Assembly: GCA_000787465.1 (NCBI GenBank)
Contig: JSYX01000045.1
Span: 1 to 64,000 of the forward strand
Length of the DNA: 64,000 nucleotides
Direction of reading: 5' to 3'
Source of the DNA: Thermomucor indicae-seudaticae
Taxonomy: Eukaryota; Mucoromycota; Mucoromycetes; Mucorales; Lichtheimiaceae
A program made the translations under genes and the position numbers. Below the pieces are notes generated by a model. That model was not told the DNA's origin. It made no database searches and worked only from the letters and a program-made list of their open reading frames with translations. Shown here in pieces: positions 11,760 through 23,766 of this stretch (positions within the stretch are counted from its first letter, which is position 1; every line of letters begins with the position of its first letter).

Positions 11760-12761
11760 CGTGTGCCACGGACGACAGAAAGAACGAAGCCAAAACATGC
11801 GCTGATCGCTGCTTGGCCGTTACAGCGGAACTGTGATCACCGTAGGCCAAAGGATTGACGGGATAAAAGCTCATCAAGACAAACCGTAAACTGTGATATG
11901 ACCAGAGAAAATGTGCGCTGGTCTTCCCATATTGCAGCAGCAATCTGTTTGTCGTGGTGCTGCGAGCTGACGATTTGCGAACCAGCACGCCGTCCGCCGC
12001 GATTGATTGTTGCAGATTCGCCGGTAAGCCTTGTATGGACGAGCCGAGGAAACAAGTTCTTTTATCATTCGTGGCACTAACGAAAAAGCCGCCAACTGCC
12101 AGGAGTTCAAGATGGCCAATACAGTGACACCCCGCCTATTGCAACAGCCGGCCTATTGCAACCGAGTTTCAGGAATCGCTTAAAATATATAAAGCCAATG
12201 CAACTTCCCGGCCTTCCGCAATTTGCAACAACGTTAGCTCCATGTTGGAATAGCTCGGTATGCAGTTTCAGAGGTACACACCATAGTTATCGTTCTGCTA
12301 CTTTCATGCTGGCCGAAGACAACGACAGTCCTTATGAAAGCCTGCCCGATTTTCCTTTTGTCCAGTCTTTCACTCACCTGAAGAGCAACAGTCTAAAGCC
12401 AGCCCTTTCTGAGTACACATGTGACCCAAATACTCAATCTTCATTCCAGAGAGGCGCAAAGCACGACGTAATTGTTCATCTGCGCAAATCTGGCCACCCG
12501 CACAGTGGACGCTTTTCCTCCCGGAAAGAAACACGAAAATTTTTCGCCAACAGCGTCCATAGGCGTAGAACATATTTGTGGTGCTGCTGCGAACGTGTGC
12601 TATCGGAATGGCAAAACGATTCATCACAATGTCTGTCAACGTGATCTCGCTTTTCGCAATTCTGCAGCATCAAGTTGCGCCATTCGCATCGGTAGCGTAC
12701 AAATGTTGTGTGGAAGTCTGTGACGAAGTTGTGAGACGCTGAAACTGAAAGTGAACACGTA

Positions 12762-13290
12762 ATGTCCTCTGGCGAAGAGAAAAAAGTGGAAAGAAGGATG
12801 TGGTCAGAAAAGGACAAAGCTCGAGATGAGAGGAATTTGCGGTCTTTCAATTCTTAAATATGGGCTTCAGAAGAATCTTCGAATACAACCATAAGCAAGA
12901 TTTGTTTTTGACTTGATGCGTCTTCCAAAGTTATCTCCTGCTGGTATCAAATCTAGTTTCTTCAGTGGGTATTCTCACCAGTGGGCGTATCAAGTCGGCT
13001 ATCTTGCTCTTCTTTTAATCTCCAGAGAATTCGAAACACCAACCCTCCGGAAGATATCTTGTCAGCAAACGAAGAAACGGAAAGAGAATTACTGTACAAA
13101 GTAAGGGTCAAATATACATAAAAGAGAAACAAGAGCTTGAAAGCCTTGGAAATTCCGCAAGACTGAGACGCAAAGTATGTGGGCACTGCAGATAAATGGA
13201 GAACGCTTGAGAGTTGCACCAATGCGCTTCCCGAACAGCCTTGATTGAGCACGTATCCTTAACATTTGTCCCAGGCGGTTTTAATCTGAA
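12762..13290 (+). pseudogene. Possible remnant or unresolved spliced gene
   Basis: From 12762 a charged peptide starts (MSSGEEKKVERRMWSEKDKA) and stops after 31 codons. Further on, a clean acceptor (AATCTCCAG) and donor (GTAAGG) frame the peptide RIRNTNPPEDILSANEETER plus a few residues, and a later segment reads LESLGNSARLRRK before GTATGT. These pieces look coding, but I cannot join them into one frame, so this is either a gene with introns I missed or a decayed copy. Confidence 0.2.
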
Positions 13291-13849
13291 GAACCTTCAA
13301 TGACAGGTGTAAGAAAAGTCGACGCTCCCCCAAGAACGGAATAAGTGACCCAATGGACATTTCCACGAAGCAAATATCCTTAGCATCAATAGATTAGGTT
13401 CATCGTAACAGTCTCTTCTCGAGGGAAAAAGAGGCGATGGAGAAAAGTAAAACCGAATAGACCCATGCCTGTTCTTTTAAAATGCATAATCTGAAGCCAA
13501 AACGGACTGATTACGAACTGCGGCGCTTTCATTGGAAGAAAATGATAACATCTGTTCGTAACACGCTTAGATTGCTGATCTCGAGAGGTGTGCATCTCCA
13601 GTTGTTTCAGTTACTGATAAACTTGACGACTCCTGAAAGGAAGCGAGGATAAGGTATGCGGGCCGTACGAATGTATCCGGCACCCGGCAGATCTCATCTT
13701 AAGCTCGGCCTTCGCCCTCGCGAAAAGTATATAGCTTCCTAATTACGACTACCATAAATTGATTTTACAGGACAAACATGGAAATTCGCTCGACCTTGTT
13801 TCTTTCATTAAGAAAGGTTTTTATTTGATTTCTTTACAGTATATGTATG

Positions 13850-16800
13850 CTATTCACTATCTTCCCGTGCTGCCTCTTCTTGTTCTTCTTCAGCTTTCAG
13901 TTTGGCCCGATATAAAGCACCTTCTTGGACCTTTTCGCGCCAGAGCTGCACTTCGTCTTCTGTCGGTGCAGGTGTGCTTTCGATCCGATGGTATCGTGCC
14001 GTCCCGACAGCTTCGAGAGAAGCCTTGTTAAAAGCTGCGCGCTGGAGCTTGGCAATTTCTTGATCGGCTTTGGCTTCTTCTCCAAGGACATACCGGAACG
14101 CCTGCACTCTACCAGGCAGATCAATGTAGCTCATAGCCATAGTAGGTGTACTACGCGCAGCATACAATGACTGCTCTCCTAGTGGCGTAACTTGGACTGG
14201 AAACCGATTACAGTCTAGATCCAGAAAGCAACTCCTACGTTCGCAAGTTGATTTGGGCCACGGTCGAGTGCCATACGAAATGTCATGCAGTTGCCAGAAA
14301 CTAAGAGTAGCCAGTGTCAAAACCAGGACGCATGTTAGAAGTCGCCATCGACGCTGAAGCCGAAAGGTAATAGCTTCTAGGACGACTGAGGATAAACCAG
14401 CGCCAAAACATGTGCTTGGCAAAATATCAAGCATCTGGATATTGTGCGTTGGCGTAATGTAGAGCGTCACAAAGTGTATGATTGCGGTGGCAGAGAAAAA
14501 TGAGACAGACTGGTAGTATAATGCCTTTCTTTCGATGGGATCATAGCCTTGACGGAACAAACAGAAAGAGTCAGTGTTTCTCAGCAGCCATTCCCCACTA
14601 CATTATATATTACCCGTCCAAACTGCTGCATGGCTATTCCATGACAAAAATCGAGGCCATTTCATTTGCCGCTTTTTGAACATGGCGTCGAGGCCAATAT
14701 ATGTTAGGCAAATACCAACAGCTGACAGCATGATGCTACGAGCTACCGGGTTGAGCAACACATAAATAGCGCGACCAGATAGCTGATCCCATAGCCGAAG
14801 TGATCGTTGACCAAGGAACCACGTCATTGGACTTGGTTGCATTCTTCTCGCAAGCTGATAATTATAATAAGGATCGGGCGCTGGTGACGACTCGAGACGA
14901 TCATGGATGACTCCTTGGTATCCCAGCATGTGTTTGTGCACTTCTATCATCATATCGAAGCCACCTAGAGGGCTATAGCTTGTCGTTTCCTTGTTTTCGA
15001 CTACAGTGGTTTTTTCTTTCGCTGTGAGCATAACCCCTCTGTAGAGATAATGTCAGGGTGTTCTTCACTTACGTTCGCTATGATATGCGGACTCGATGAT
15101 CCACGTGCTTAAAGCCTTTTTGCCCGATATCATACATGTCACTTCTTGCTGCGGATGCTCTTCTTCAGGGAGCATGACGTTGTGGCTCAAAAGCATACAA
15201 CCTCTAATGTGCGTAAGCATAAATTTGGAAGAAATTGCTTTCACTGGGCTTGTGTCGTCAAGGTCACTCTTTCCGTCTTCATCCAGAACCCGTATCCACC
15301 AATAATCATGCGGATCTTTAACCAATTCATCACCGTAGGCACTGCAAGGAAAGAGAAATGATTAATAAAAGCGTCATAGAAAAAGCAACCCTGTATCAGA
15401 CAACTTGCGTGACTTCATGCTGCTCTTTCTGGTTACTGATAGGTGGGCGATGGTCGTGCGAGTGCAGCTTGCGCGTCGTAGGATAATGCTCCAGCATGAT
15501 TTGGTCGTTGTTTTTGACATATTCAAGGGGATCCGATGAGTTTGTTATCTTGCCCGCTTTATGAATGATCCACAAGTTGTTCGGATCCTCGTATGGATAA
15601 AGCGTCACCTGTTGTTCTATCAAGCTGGCCATTAGTTATTTTGGGCTATTTCTTCTCACTAAATTTTGCCGAATTTACGTGTGCTGCCGCTGGTGTAGCG
15701 CTTCATATGTGAGTGTAAATAACCGCCGTTGGTGCCCAGATGCCGTAAGACCACCAGTGACCCATACGCGATATCTGGTTCCCGTTTTTCTTCTCTTTGA
15801 ACATCGCAGTTTGTAAAGGTAGTAAAAGATAGGCTTTTGTTTACCTTGCTGTGTCGGTTCAAAGGTATTGCCTTTCAATGAGTATCGCAGCGGTGAGCTT
15901 ATGGCAAGGTCGTGATCGCCTGCGTTTGGAACAAGTCGAAAATGCAGTTGGAATATGGCGACATAAACGCATACAGGAAACAGGAGCGTCGTGACAAAGC
16001 GTGCCACCGATTGCTTAAAGACGGAAGACTATCCAACCGTCAATATCCGTCATCTTCTTGGCAAACTTGTCTACATTTTGACTTACTATGGGTATTTGTT
16101 TCTCTCCGAGAATTTTATGGATATACATTGCTGTCGAAAACCAAACTGCCAACAATAGAAACGCACCTTGCCATTTAACACTATTGTGCCCGTTTTTGTC
16201 AAATGTGAAAATGGCTCGTTGTGTTCACTGTGCTTTTTACCTCAACGCAAGCCCAATTAGTCCCCCGGTAACAGATTGATATATCCAAGGAATGGATGTC
16301 CTATCTCTTTTGGAACTGTATGAATCGCTGCGCTCTCTCTCTCTCTCTCTTTGACTTGGGGATATCGCTATTTACCTTTCCTGGACCTTCATGTGCATAA
16401 CCCATGACAAAATGGCGAAGCTGGATAGAGCGCACAAGAGGCCTTCTGGTGCAATAAACCTTGATTGCGTAACTAGGCCGTTCTCTGCAATTGAAACATA
16501 TGAGCTTATTTTCGCCGTCATTTTATTATAAAACCATGATTTTACCAACGACAAGCAATCCGGAGCCAAGTATGGCCGTTAACTGGCTGTGTCCCAGTTT
16601 ACGGATGATAAGGTATACAGCCGGTACTATAAGCGAGCCAACCGCGGCAGAAACAATCCGTAATTGTGTCAGCGGGAGATGATGCGGTTCCCTGGCAATT
16701 ACAAGCCAAGTCAAACACACCCTTTGGCATTCTGTTAAGGCGACGAAATTGCACTTACTGTCCAGCGTAATAGATCTCATCGGTACCGTCGTATCCCAAA

Positions 16801-17190
16801 AACCAAGAAATAGTCGTGTAAAAGAGGCCTGCTAAAGGGGGGTATGCGCCAATAAAGAACTTGCGGTGCAGATACCAGTTGATTTGTTTGCAGACTTCGA
16901 TCTCGTTTGATCTAAACTCGCCATAAGTCTTCTTCATTGTAATGTTTTGGAGATTATTCATACATGATATTCCCAGGAACATGAATATTCCAAAAGCGTA
17001 CGAAGAGCGCCACTGTGATCAACACAATAAGTGGTAAGTATTCGCCTCTTAATAATGGAGACACGCCGATCGTAAAGCAGCTGCCAGACTTCTTGCTTTT
17101 GGTCTCCTTTTCGTCACTTTCGTTGTGATCATAATATAGCGGTACTGGATCTCGCTTTGCTGGTGACCGCCGATAGCGTAGCGAAAGCAT
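13850..17190 (-). CDS. Divergent protein O-mannosyltransferase-like protein
   Basis: Member of the PMT (GT39) family, which transfers mannose from dolichol phosphate to Ser/Thr in the ER. I read it across about 12 exons. Seen in order: N-terminal tail; first membrane segment ending ALFVRFWNIHVPG; luminal loop 1 (exon 2 from 16911) ending YPPLAGLFYT and GYDGT; further membrane segments with ENGLVTQSRF and LALSVKWQGAFLL; MIR domain blocks YGSLVVLRHL..GGYLHSH, QQVTLYPYEDPNNLW and KLHSHDHRPPIS; then C-terminal membrane helices. The C-terminus carries a charged extension of roughly 100 residues ending at 13850. In loop 1 the family's catalytic Asp-Glu appears as Asn-Glu (codons 16907-16902) and the His of HPPL is Tyr. 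Whether it is active is therefore doubtful. Confidence 0.85.
16333..16350. repeat. (CT)n microsatellite
   Basis: Nine CT units within an intron of the PMT-like gene. Confidence 0.85.
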
Positions 17191-17671
17191 GATCGGTCAC
17201 AGGAGAAAAACACGAGAAGGAAAACGAACAATATGCAAAAGAATCCGAAAAGAAGGTTTAATATGTGCAGGAAAGCAATGAGTCCTTTTACAGAAGCTAT
17301 AATATCATTCCAGCGTGTCGGGCAAACCTGAAATGAGATACGTCCCGCCCGTTAATGTTTTGTAGCAGCTCCAGTTCCCGTTCTTCGTTTGTTTTTTGAG
17401 CTGTTACTCTGTGTTGTCACTGTCATTCATCACTGCACCTTCTCTTTATTACAGAATTAACCTAAATCAAACCCATAACGATGAACAGCCTACAAAAGTT
17501 GAGGTCGGATCAGATTCAAAGGTGGCTCGATAATCGATTGTCACACAGACAATCTGCCGCACCCCGATTTTCCTCGCCTTTAATAACCTCTTCTCCTCTC
17601 TCCTCACCCTAAAAGAGAAAAAAAACATTGTGACATTACAGGAATAAGAGAGGATTGTCTGTTCGCACAAC
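17191..17671. promoter_or_regulatory. Shared upstream region of PMT-like and VPS74 genes
   Basis: The two genes start head to head about 480 bp apart, so both promoters must lie here. No unambiguous TATA box was seen. The part just before the VPS74 start contains pyrimidine-rich stretches (about 17571-17612). Confidence 0.45.
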
Positions 17672-18848
17672 ATGTCTACAATCACGCGACGAAGAGTAGC
17701 AGGTACTTCGGCAAACTCAGATGACAGCACAACAGAGTCCAGCCACACTGCGAACCATAAAACAAGCGACCATGCTTCGCCATCATTAGAGAAAAAGATC
17801 GCGTACGACCCACGCGACATTGATGAGAGCAAAAGCACTCCAAGGTTGACACTCATGGAAGAGGTCTTGTTGTTAGGATTAAAGGACAAACAGGTAAAAC
17901 ATGCCAGAGCAGACAGTGGGATGAGGAATCTGAGCGACATTCGGCGATTGGATACTCATTTATTGCCCTCGGTGTCAACAAAAAAACTAGGGTTACCTTT
18001 CGTTCTGGAATGACAGCATCAGTTACGCACTACGTGGGTGTATTGTTATGGAGCTAGCATTCAGGGGAAGGATAGCGATGGTGAAAGACCCAAATCGACG
18101 CAAATATCCTCTGTCGGATAGATACATTGAAGTCATCAATGATAAATTGACCGGCGAAGTGTTACTGGATGAGGCACTGAAAATGATGAAGATCAGTGAA
18201 AAAATGAGCGTGGCGAACTGGATAGACCTGATGAGCGGTATGTAAGAAGAAGAAGAGGAAGGCTTGTTTGGTACGGAACAACTCATATTCGTACTAAGGC
18301 GAAACCTGGAATGTAATGAAGATTGGCTACCAGTTAAAGCAAGTACGAGAGAGACTTGCTAAAGGTCTTGTCGATAAGGGTGTCCTGAGAACGGAAAAAC
18401 GCAACTTTTTGCTGTTCGACATGGCTACCCATCCAATCGCGGACACTGCATCCAAAGAAGAGATCATAAAACGAGTATGCACCATGCTTATTACTCGTGT
18501 CTCGGCGGCCTCGGTTGATTCGCAGTCTAATATTCCAAACATGTACTTACGAACTGTCAGTATGATATGTGCTGCATACGCCGCCAATGTGTTGGAAAAT
18601 GCGCTATTGTATCTTCAGCCAGATTTACGGGAACAGGCGTTTAACAAGGTAGACGAGTTAATGAACGACTTCTCCACTTGGCCTTTTGCGGGTGCAGGCG
18701 CCAAAGTAGATATACCACCTGGAATGGAGCTATCCATTGAAGTCATTGCTGGTGTCCTCAACGTTTTAACAAAGATGGATGCCATTGTAAGCAGCTGATT
18801 CGTTCATCTCATGAAGAAATCAACTAACGGTCTTTTCTTCAGCTCTAG
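17672..18848 (+). CDS. VPS74: VPS74/GOLPH3 family phosphatidylinositol-4-phosphate effector
   Basis: Golgi peripheral protein that binds PI4P and the cytosolic tails of glycosyltransferases, keeping them in the Golgi through COPI. Exons: 17672-17893, 17991-18237, 18299-18789 and a final coding exon of only 6 bp (CTC TAG, 18843-18848), giving about 321 residues. Family blocks: [71 protein letters not shown] and, near the end, the hydrophobic helix [11 protein letters not shown]. The N-terminal ~60 residues are Ser/Thr-rich and disordered, as usual. Reading through the last donor gives a stop at 18798 and the ending MDAIVSS; splicing gives MDAIL, closer to the family's usual short hydrophobic ending. 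Confidence 0.92.
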
Positions 18849-19172
18849 GAATCCTCGTGCTGGTCAATGTCAATGTCTTCTTCTCCTTCCCTTACAAAAA
18901 CACGCACAACACACGCACGTACGCACGCACACCATCTTCTATCCTACGCATTTACTAGTGTCTGTCTTCTGTTCCATTTCTCCCCAACATCTCTAGTAGT
19001 CTTCTCTGTAACAATGAAAATCGACTACTCTATATCTGCACCGTTTCTTTCTGTTCGTGTCTGCTGCGCTCTTAGATTTTGAGCAAGTGACAGACGTCTT
19101 TTAGCGGAGTGTGGGCCTGCAATTTTTCAAATCTCTGCAAAGTGCATACGTAAAGGAACAGATCATTCACAC
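18849..19172. other. Intergenic region with CA-rich tract
   Basis: Contains an imperfect CA/CG-rich simple repeat (about 18899-18931) downstream of VPS74. The rest should serve as 3' UTR of VPS74 and promoter of DPH2. No gene was recognised. Confidence 0.45.
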
Positions 19173-21446
19173 ATGGGAGCAGCAGCAAACGGTCCGACAA
19201 CGTTTGCTGACGACGGCCAAGCGGTCATTGAGCGCACAATGGACGTTGAAAGCGTTAAACATGCTGATATTGAAAAATTGTACGAGATCGATCGCACTTG
19301 CGCACGGATCTTGGAAGGTGGATACGAGAGGATCGCGCTTCAATTTCCTGACGAACTTTTGGCCGATGCAGCGGTAGTGGCTACGGTATTACGAGAAAAG
19401 ACGCAAAAGAACATTTATATCTTGGCGGACACTTCGTATGGCAGTTGTTGTGTAGACGAAGTAGCGGCTGAACATGTCAACGCCGATCTGATTGTTCATT
19501 ATGGTCGATCTTGTCTTAGCCCGTAAGTTTTCTTTCCATGATGTTCTCAAGTTGTTCCTATGTGTCTCCCTTGCTTGACGTTTCTGTTCTTTCCAGAACG
19601 ATGCGGCTCCCTGTTATTTACGTTTTTGGGCAACAACCTGTGGATGTTGCACACGCTGCACATGAGTTTGACAAGTTGTTCCCTGAGAAAACGACTCCCG
19701 TTATCGTCATGTGTGATGTCGAATACTCATATGCTGTGGGTATGTTTCGGAGAGGAAACGGAAAAGGAGAGGGGAGATGGAAGGGATGGCTGGTTTGGTT
19801 CAGTATTGTCATTAGTCCTAATATTGAAAAAGAGTCGCTGATCGCTAGACTGTCGGAAACCTATTCGACGATTATTCCTACAAAGATACAAACGGAATCC
19901 AGGTTACAGTCAACGTTAGATCAAGGACAGCGAGAAAAACCAAAGACGAGCTGTTGTGGATCGGAGAGTGCATGCTGTGCAAGCGTACCATTGAATGTTC
20001 ACGCTCAGAAATTGGAATCCGAAAAGAAAAATGGCGGGCGGTTCTATGAACTCCCTAAAGGTGTATCGGTGGAGGATTGCGCGATCTTCTTTATTGGATC
20101 TGAGAGTCTTACGCTTACAAACATTATGATGGTTCACAACAAATGTCCGGTATGGTATAATACGAACGTGACAAGTGACATTAGCTAAATAAGGAGGGTT
20201 AGGTCTACACCTATAATCCTCGGACAAAGGAAGCAAGGAAAGAGACGGTACAAGTCAATAAAATGTTAATGCGAAGGTATGCAATGACGATTTTGGTAAA
20301 AAAACAAGGGGGTGCAGGTTATCGATGTGCGATTCTAGGTACTTTCTGGTGCAGAAAGCTAAAGACGCCGATACGATCGGGATTGTTGTTGGGACGTTGG
20401 GCGTCGGTGAGCAAGAACAATTTATGGCTATCGGCCGAATATCTTAATTTTAGGAACTAACCATATATTTAACTTCAGCCTCATATATGAACATCATCGA
20501 TCACTTGAAGAAGGTTATTCGCGGATCGGGTCGGAAGTACTACACGTTTGTGATGGGAAAACTGAACGTCGCAAAGATGGCAAACTTTATGGAGGTTGAT
20601 TGCTACGTTCTAGTTGCTTGTCCCGAAAATAGCTTAATTGATTCAAAGGTGAGAGGAATTTACATCTTTATTAAGGGAAGAGGCGTGATCGAAGGAGTTG
20701 CCTGTGCTCATAATAAGTTTGACCTGTGCGCAGGAGTTTTACCGCCCAATTGTTACCCCATTCGAGCTCGAACTTGCACTCGTCAGGTACATGCCTCTTC
20801 CACCTTTGGATCTCCTATGTCGTAATGCCTGTTTCATTGGCTCACACGAGAGACACAACGTGCATAGGTCCAGGGAGTGGACGGGTGATTATATCACGGA
20901 TTTTACAAAACTGCTGCCAGGGCTACGTACGGATGATTTCACGTATGATGAAGTAAGTAGATGGAGATGCTTTAGTTTTGGAAAGTAGAACGAGTTAAAT
21001 GGTCCCCTTGTAGGAAAATAATGACGGTTCCAGCGATGAGGAGCCCCATTTTTCGTTAGTGACAGGACAATACAAGTCAAGCTCTAGTTATCGCTTTGAC
21101 AAGCACGATAATGGTGAGCACAGTAAAGCAAGACCGAGTTTGAGTTCTAGTCGTCAGAACTAAATTTTTGCAGGCTCGGGCGAGGAATTAACGAGTACAC
21201 TGACTGGCCTGACGTTACGAAGTAAAGATATGAGCATCACAACTTTACTTAACAGCACTGCAGGTACTTCTGACTGTACTCTGGCTTTGACCTATGCTTA
21301 CCAGGTTATAATTATCATTAGGAGAACACCTGAAAAACCGGACTTTCAGGGGACTTGAGCAGAACTTGGGACAAGACGAAGCTGGAATGATCGAAGAAGG
21401 TCGCTCTGGTATTGCGAGAGGATATAATAGTGAGAAAAGCCGATAG
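19173..21446 (+). CDS. DPH2: Diphthamide biosynthesis protein 2
   Basis: Partner of Dph1 in the iron-sulfur radical enzyme that starts diphthamide formation on translation elongation factor 2. Family blocks: [36 protein letters not shown] (an iron-sulfur Cys region), VHYGRSCLS, then [44 protein letters not shown] and, at the end, [11 protein letters not shown] read about ten exons; clear junctions include 19522/19597, an intron from 19740, one joining CP to VYTYNP, and the last acceptor (ATCATTAG) before GEHLKNR. The last frame ends with TAG at 21444-21446. A Cys-rich insert ([10 protein letters not shown]) lies near 19950-19980. The start ATG at 19173 gives a normal N-terminus. Confidence 0.93.
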
Positions 21447-22594
21447 CCTTCGGAGAACGGATGGAGGCTCAGCCTCTGTGTGTGGCCGGTTGCCACAGCC
21501 CCTGGATCTGAAATCTTGAATTAGGTGATATGAAGGCAAGCCACGCGCCTGACTAAAACCCCCCAAAAAAAGAGATGACTCCCCTTTACAGAGGGGGAAA
21601 ACATTGTGGATATGACCAGAAGAATAAGAAATATGTACAGATCAATGACTTGGAGTACGGTCCATTCATATGCCTCCCTTTCCTTCCCTCTAGTCTGACA
21701 AAATTCCATATGCTCATTCCCGTGAAATAGAGAAGACAAGGGTCGTGTCAGGACTCACTGCAGGGCTCGGATCACAGGACGTGATAAAGCACGCACTGTT
21801 GCAACTCCAATACTGCATTTGGAATAACCTGCGTGCGCTCGTGCGGCCGGATGAACAATGCAGCCGACCGTCAATCCTTGTTTCCATTTGTTGGACGATC
21901 TTGTTTTCCTCTGTCTTTTCCTTGTTCGATACGCAGAAAGAAGCTGCCCCTGTTGATAAACTCTGTTTCTATTTATCCATTTTGAGCGGACTTCTCGTGC
22001 GTTGACAGTTTGTAAAGATCGAAGTTATTTCTCTACTGCACACAATGGATAGTAATGTAATAAAAGCTGTCTTGGATACGTTTTGTCAATTTTAAATGTT
22101 AGATCATCCTATCTTGCCAAGTGATTGCCTGGAGCGCGCATAATGACGCATGCCAAAGACAAGAGCCACGAGCATCTCTGGGTTCCTAAACCCCTTTTTA
22201 GGTCGAGACAAAGATCGTTGTCACTTTATGTAAATGTGCCTTTTTCAACGATCTGCCCTGTCCGATCACACGTAACCTTTTGTTAGGGTTCCCCCGCTAT
22301 GATGTCGTCCTCCCCTTTCATAATGAGAGGGATCACGGAAGAAATGAAGAAAGGGTTCCTACACACACCTACAGCTTCCCTTGGTACTAGATAGATAGAT
22401 AGAAAGGGTCCTCCATTCCCACAAAATGCTCATGTTGCTCCTCCCCTATTTCCCTGGAATTCAAAAACTCCTTCTAGTTCTATGCACTGCAGCGCTTTCC
22501 TGGGGTCTTGCGCGCAGTATATATAACCGTGCCGGTTTCAAATCCAACTTGCTTTGTTCAATCAATCTTTACTTGCTTTCGATAATCAACAACC
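21447..22594. other. Long intergenic region upstream of the homeodomain gene
   Basis: About 1.15 kb with no supported gene. It contains a short (GATA)n-like repeat at 22388-22402 and a TATA element close to the homeodomain gene. Such a long upstream region is larger than the window's usual spacing and fits a regulated transcription-factor gene. Confidence 0.5.
22518..22526 (+). promoter_or_regulatory. TATA box of the homeodomain gene
   Basis: TATATATAA lies 69 bp before the ATG at 22595, in a spacing consistent with a short 5' UTR. It is the clearest TATA element among the promoters in this window. Confidence 0.5.
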
Positions 22595-23766
22595 ATGTCG
22601 ACTGAAACCATGCAACCATTTCATCCATCTTTTACTATTGCATCTAATACTAATTTCCACAACAACAACGCATACTACACTGCTGCATCCGAGACCGATC
22701 CTAATAATTATCTTCTCGAGACATTCCATCAGTATCCTCATGGCGACTTCCGACCTACCTTTTATAATCCCTTCGAAATCAAACATCGTCGACGAACATC
22801 ACGTGCTCAACTCAAGGTGCTTGAGAAATCCTTTTCCGAGAATCCAAAGCCAAACGCGACAGTTCGCCGTATCCTCGCCCAAAAACTCGATATGACGCCT
22901 CGAGGTGTCCAGATTTGGTTCCAGAACCGAAGAGCAAAGGCCAAATTACAACGACGAAAAGCAGCAGCAGCATCCAACAATGGTGAAGCAAAACCCGAAC
23001 AGCAACAACAAGAAAAGAACGAGTCATCTACTACCGGTCAGCAGCAGCAGCAGCAACAATCAGAATCTATTGAACAATCGGTCCTCTTTTCTCAGTTCTT
23101 TGCAAACGTCCCAGCTCAACATGAACAAACCGGCAAGCCAGCTTTTACAAGTTACATGCCTCCAAAGACCACCCAGCGACCCATCCATAACAACGACTGC
23201 GTCTACGGATGGCCACAAGAACGCGCCGACAGTGTCCGATCCGTCGCGACTGCTGCTGCCGCCGCCGCCGCCGCCGCTGCAGCGTACGACCCACACACCT
23301 GGTTGAGCGTGCCTGTGCATCCACTAGGCTTCGATGACATGATGACCCGTAGAGGATCTTGTCCAGTGACTACGACCACCGATTTTTCGAGCCCACTTGA
23401 ACTGAACTGGGATCCCGCGTTTGACGTAAGTTTTTCATTACCTCGATATCTGACCTCCTCATTAACACCCCTCTGTCCAATGTTTAGATAAAAGAACGAC
23501 GGTACTCTGAGCCCACCTGTTCTCGCCGGGAGTGGTCGATGCCCATGAACCTTTACTATCCAAACACAACCATGCAATACACTTCCCCCTTGGCATCTTC
23601 TTGCTCTGTGTCCACTTGTCTGACGGATTCACCTGTGTCCCTGGATGCTTGCTGCTACAACCAAGGCACTACGACCACCACCACTGCTTGCTTTGACCTT
23701 CAGCCTTACATTTCAGCTGAAGAAATCGATACCACCTTGTTCACCTCCTCCTCCACCTTTGCCTAA
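22595..23766 (+). CDS. Homeodomain transcription factor, Pho2/Phx1-like
   Basis: Sequence-specific DNA-binding regulator, nuclear. The homeodomain spans about residues 63-122: HRRRTSRAQLKVLEKSF, then LDMTPRGVQIWFQNRRAKAK, with Gln at homeodomain position 50 and Asn at 51. It is closest in pattern to fungal Pho2/Phx1 proteins. Two exons, 22595-23425 and 23488-23766, give about 369 residues. Outside the domain the protein is low-complexity: two poly-Gln runs, a poly-Ala run of 12 (about 23242-23282), Thr and Ser runs near the C-terminus. The target genes cannot be told from sequence. A TATA box and a long upstream region suggest regulated expression. Confidence 0.9.

Larger units (their letters stand above)
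11048..13849. other. Gene-poor region upstream of ERG2
   Basis: It holds the ERG2 promoter at its left end and the 3' end of the PMT-like gene at its right end. No recognisable family is present. Two stretches look like weak spliced coding sequence and are listed separately (11445-11759 minus, 12762-13290 plus). A short direct repeat, GGCCTATTGCAAC preceded by a similar CCTATTGCAACAG, occurs near 12135-12165. Confidence 0.4.

Noticed and set aside
12156..12644. 162-codon plus-strand open frame
   Set aside because: His/Ser/Arg/Cys-rich with no domain pattern, opposed by equally long frames on the other strand; probably chance.
17467..17940. Minus-strand frame of 157 codons over the VPS74 5' end
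   Set aside because: Antisense shadow of the VPS74 first exon.
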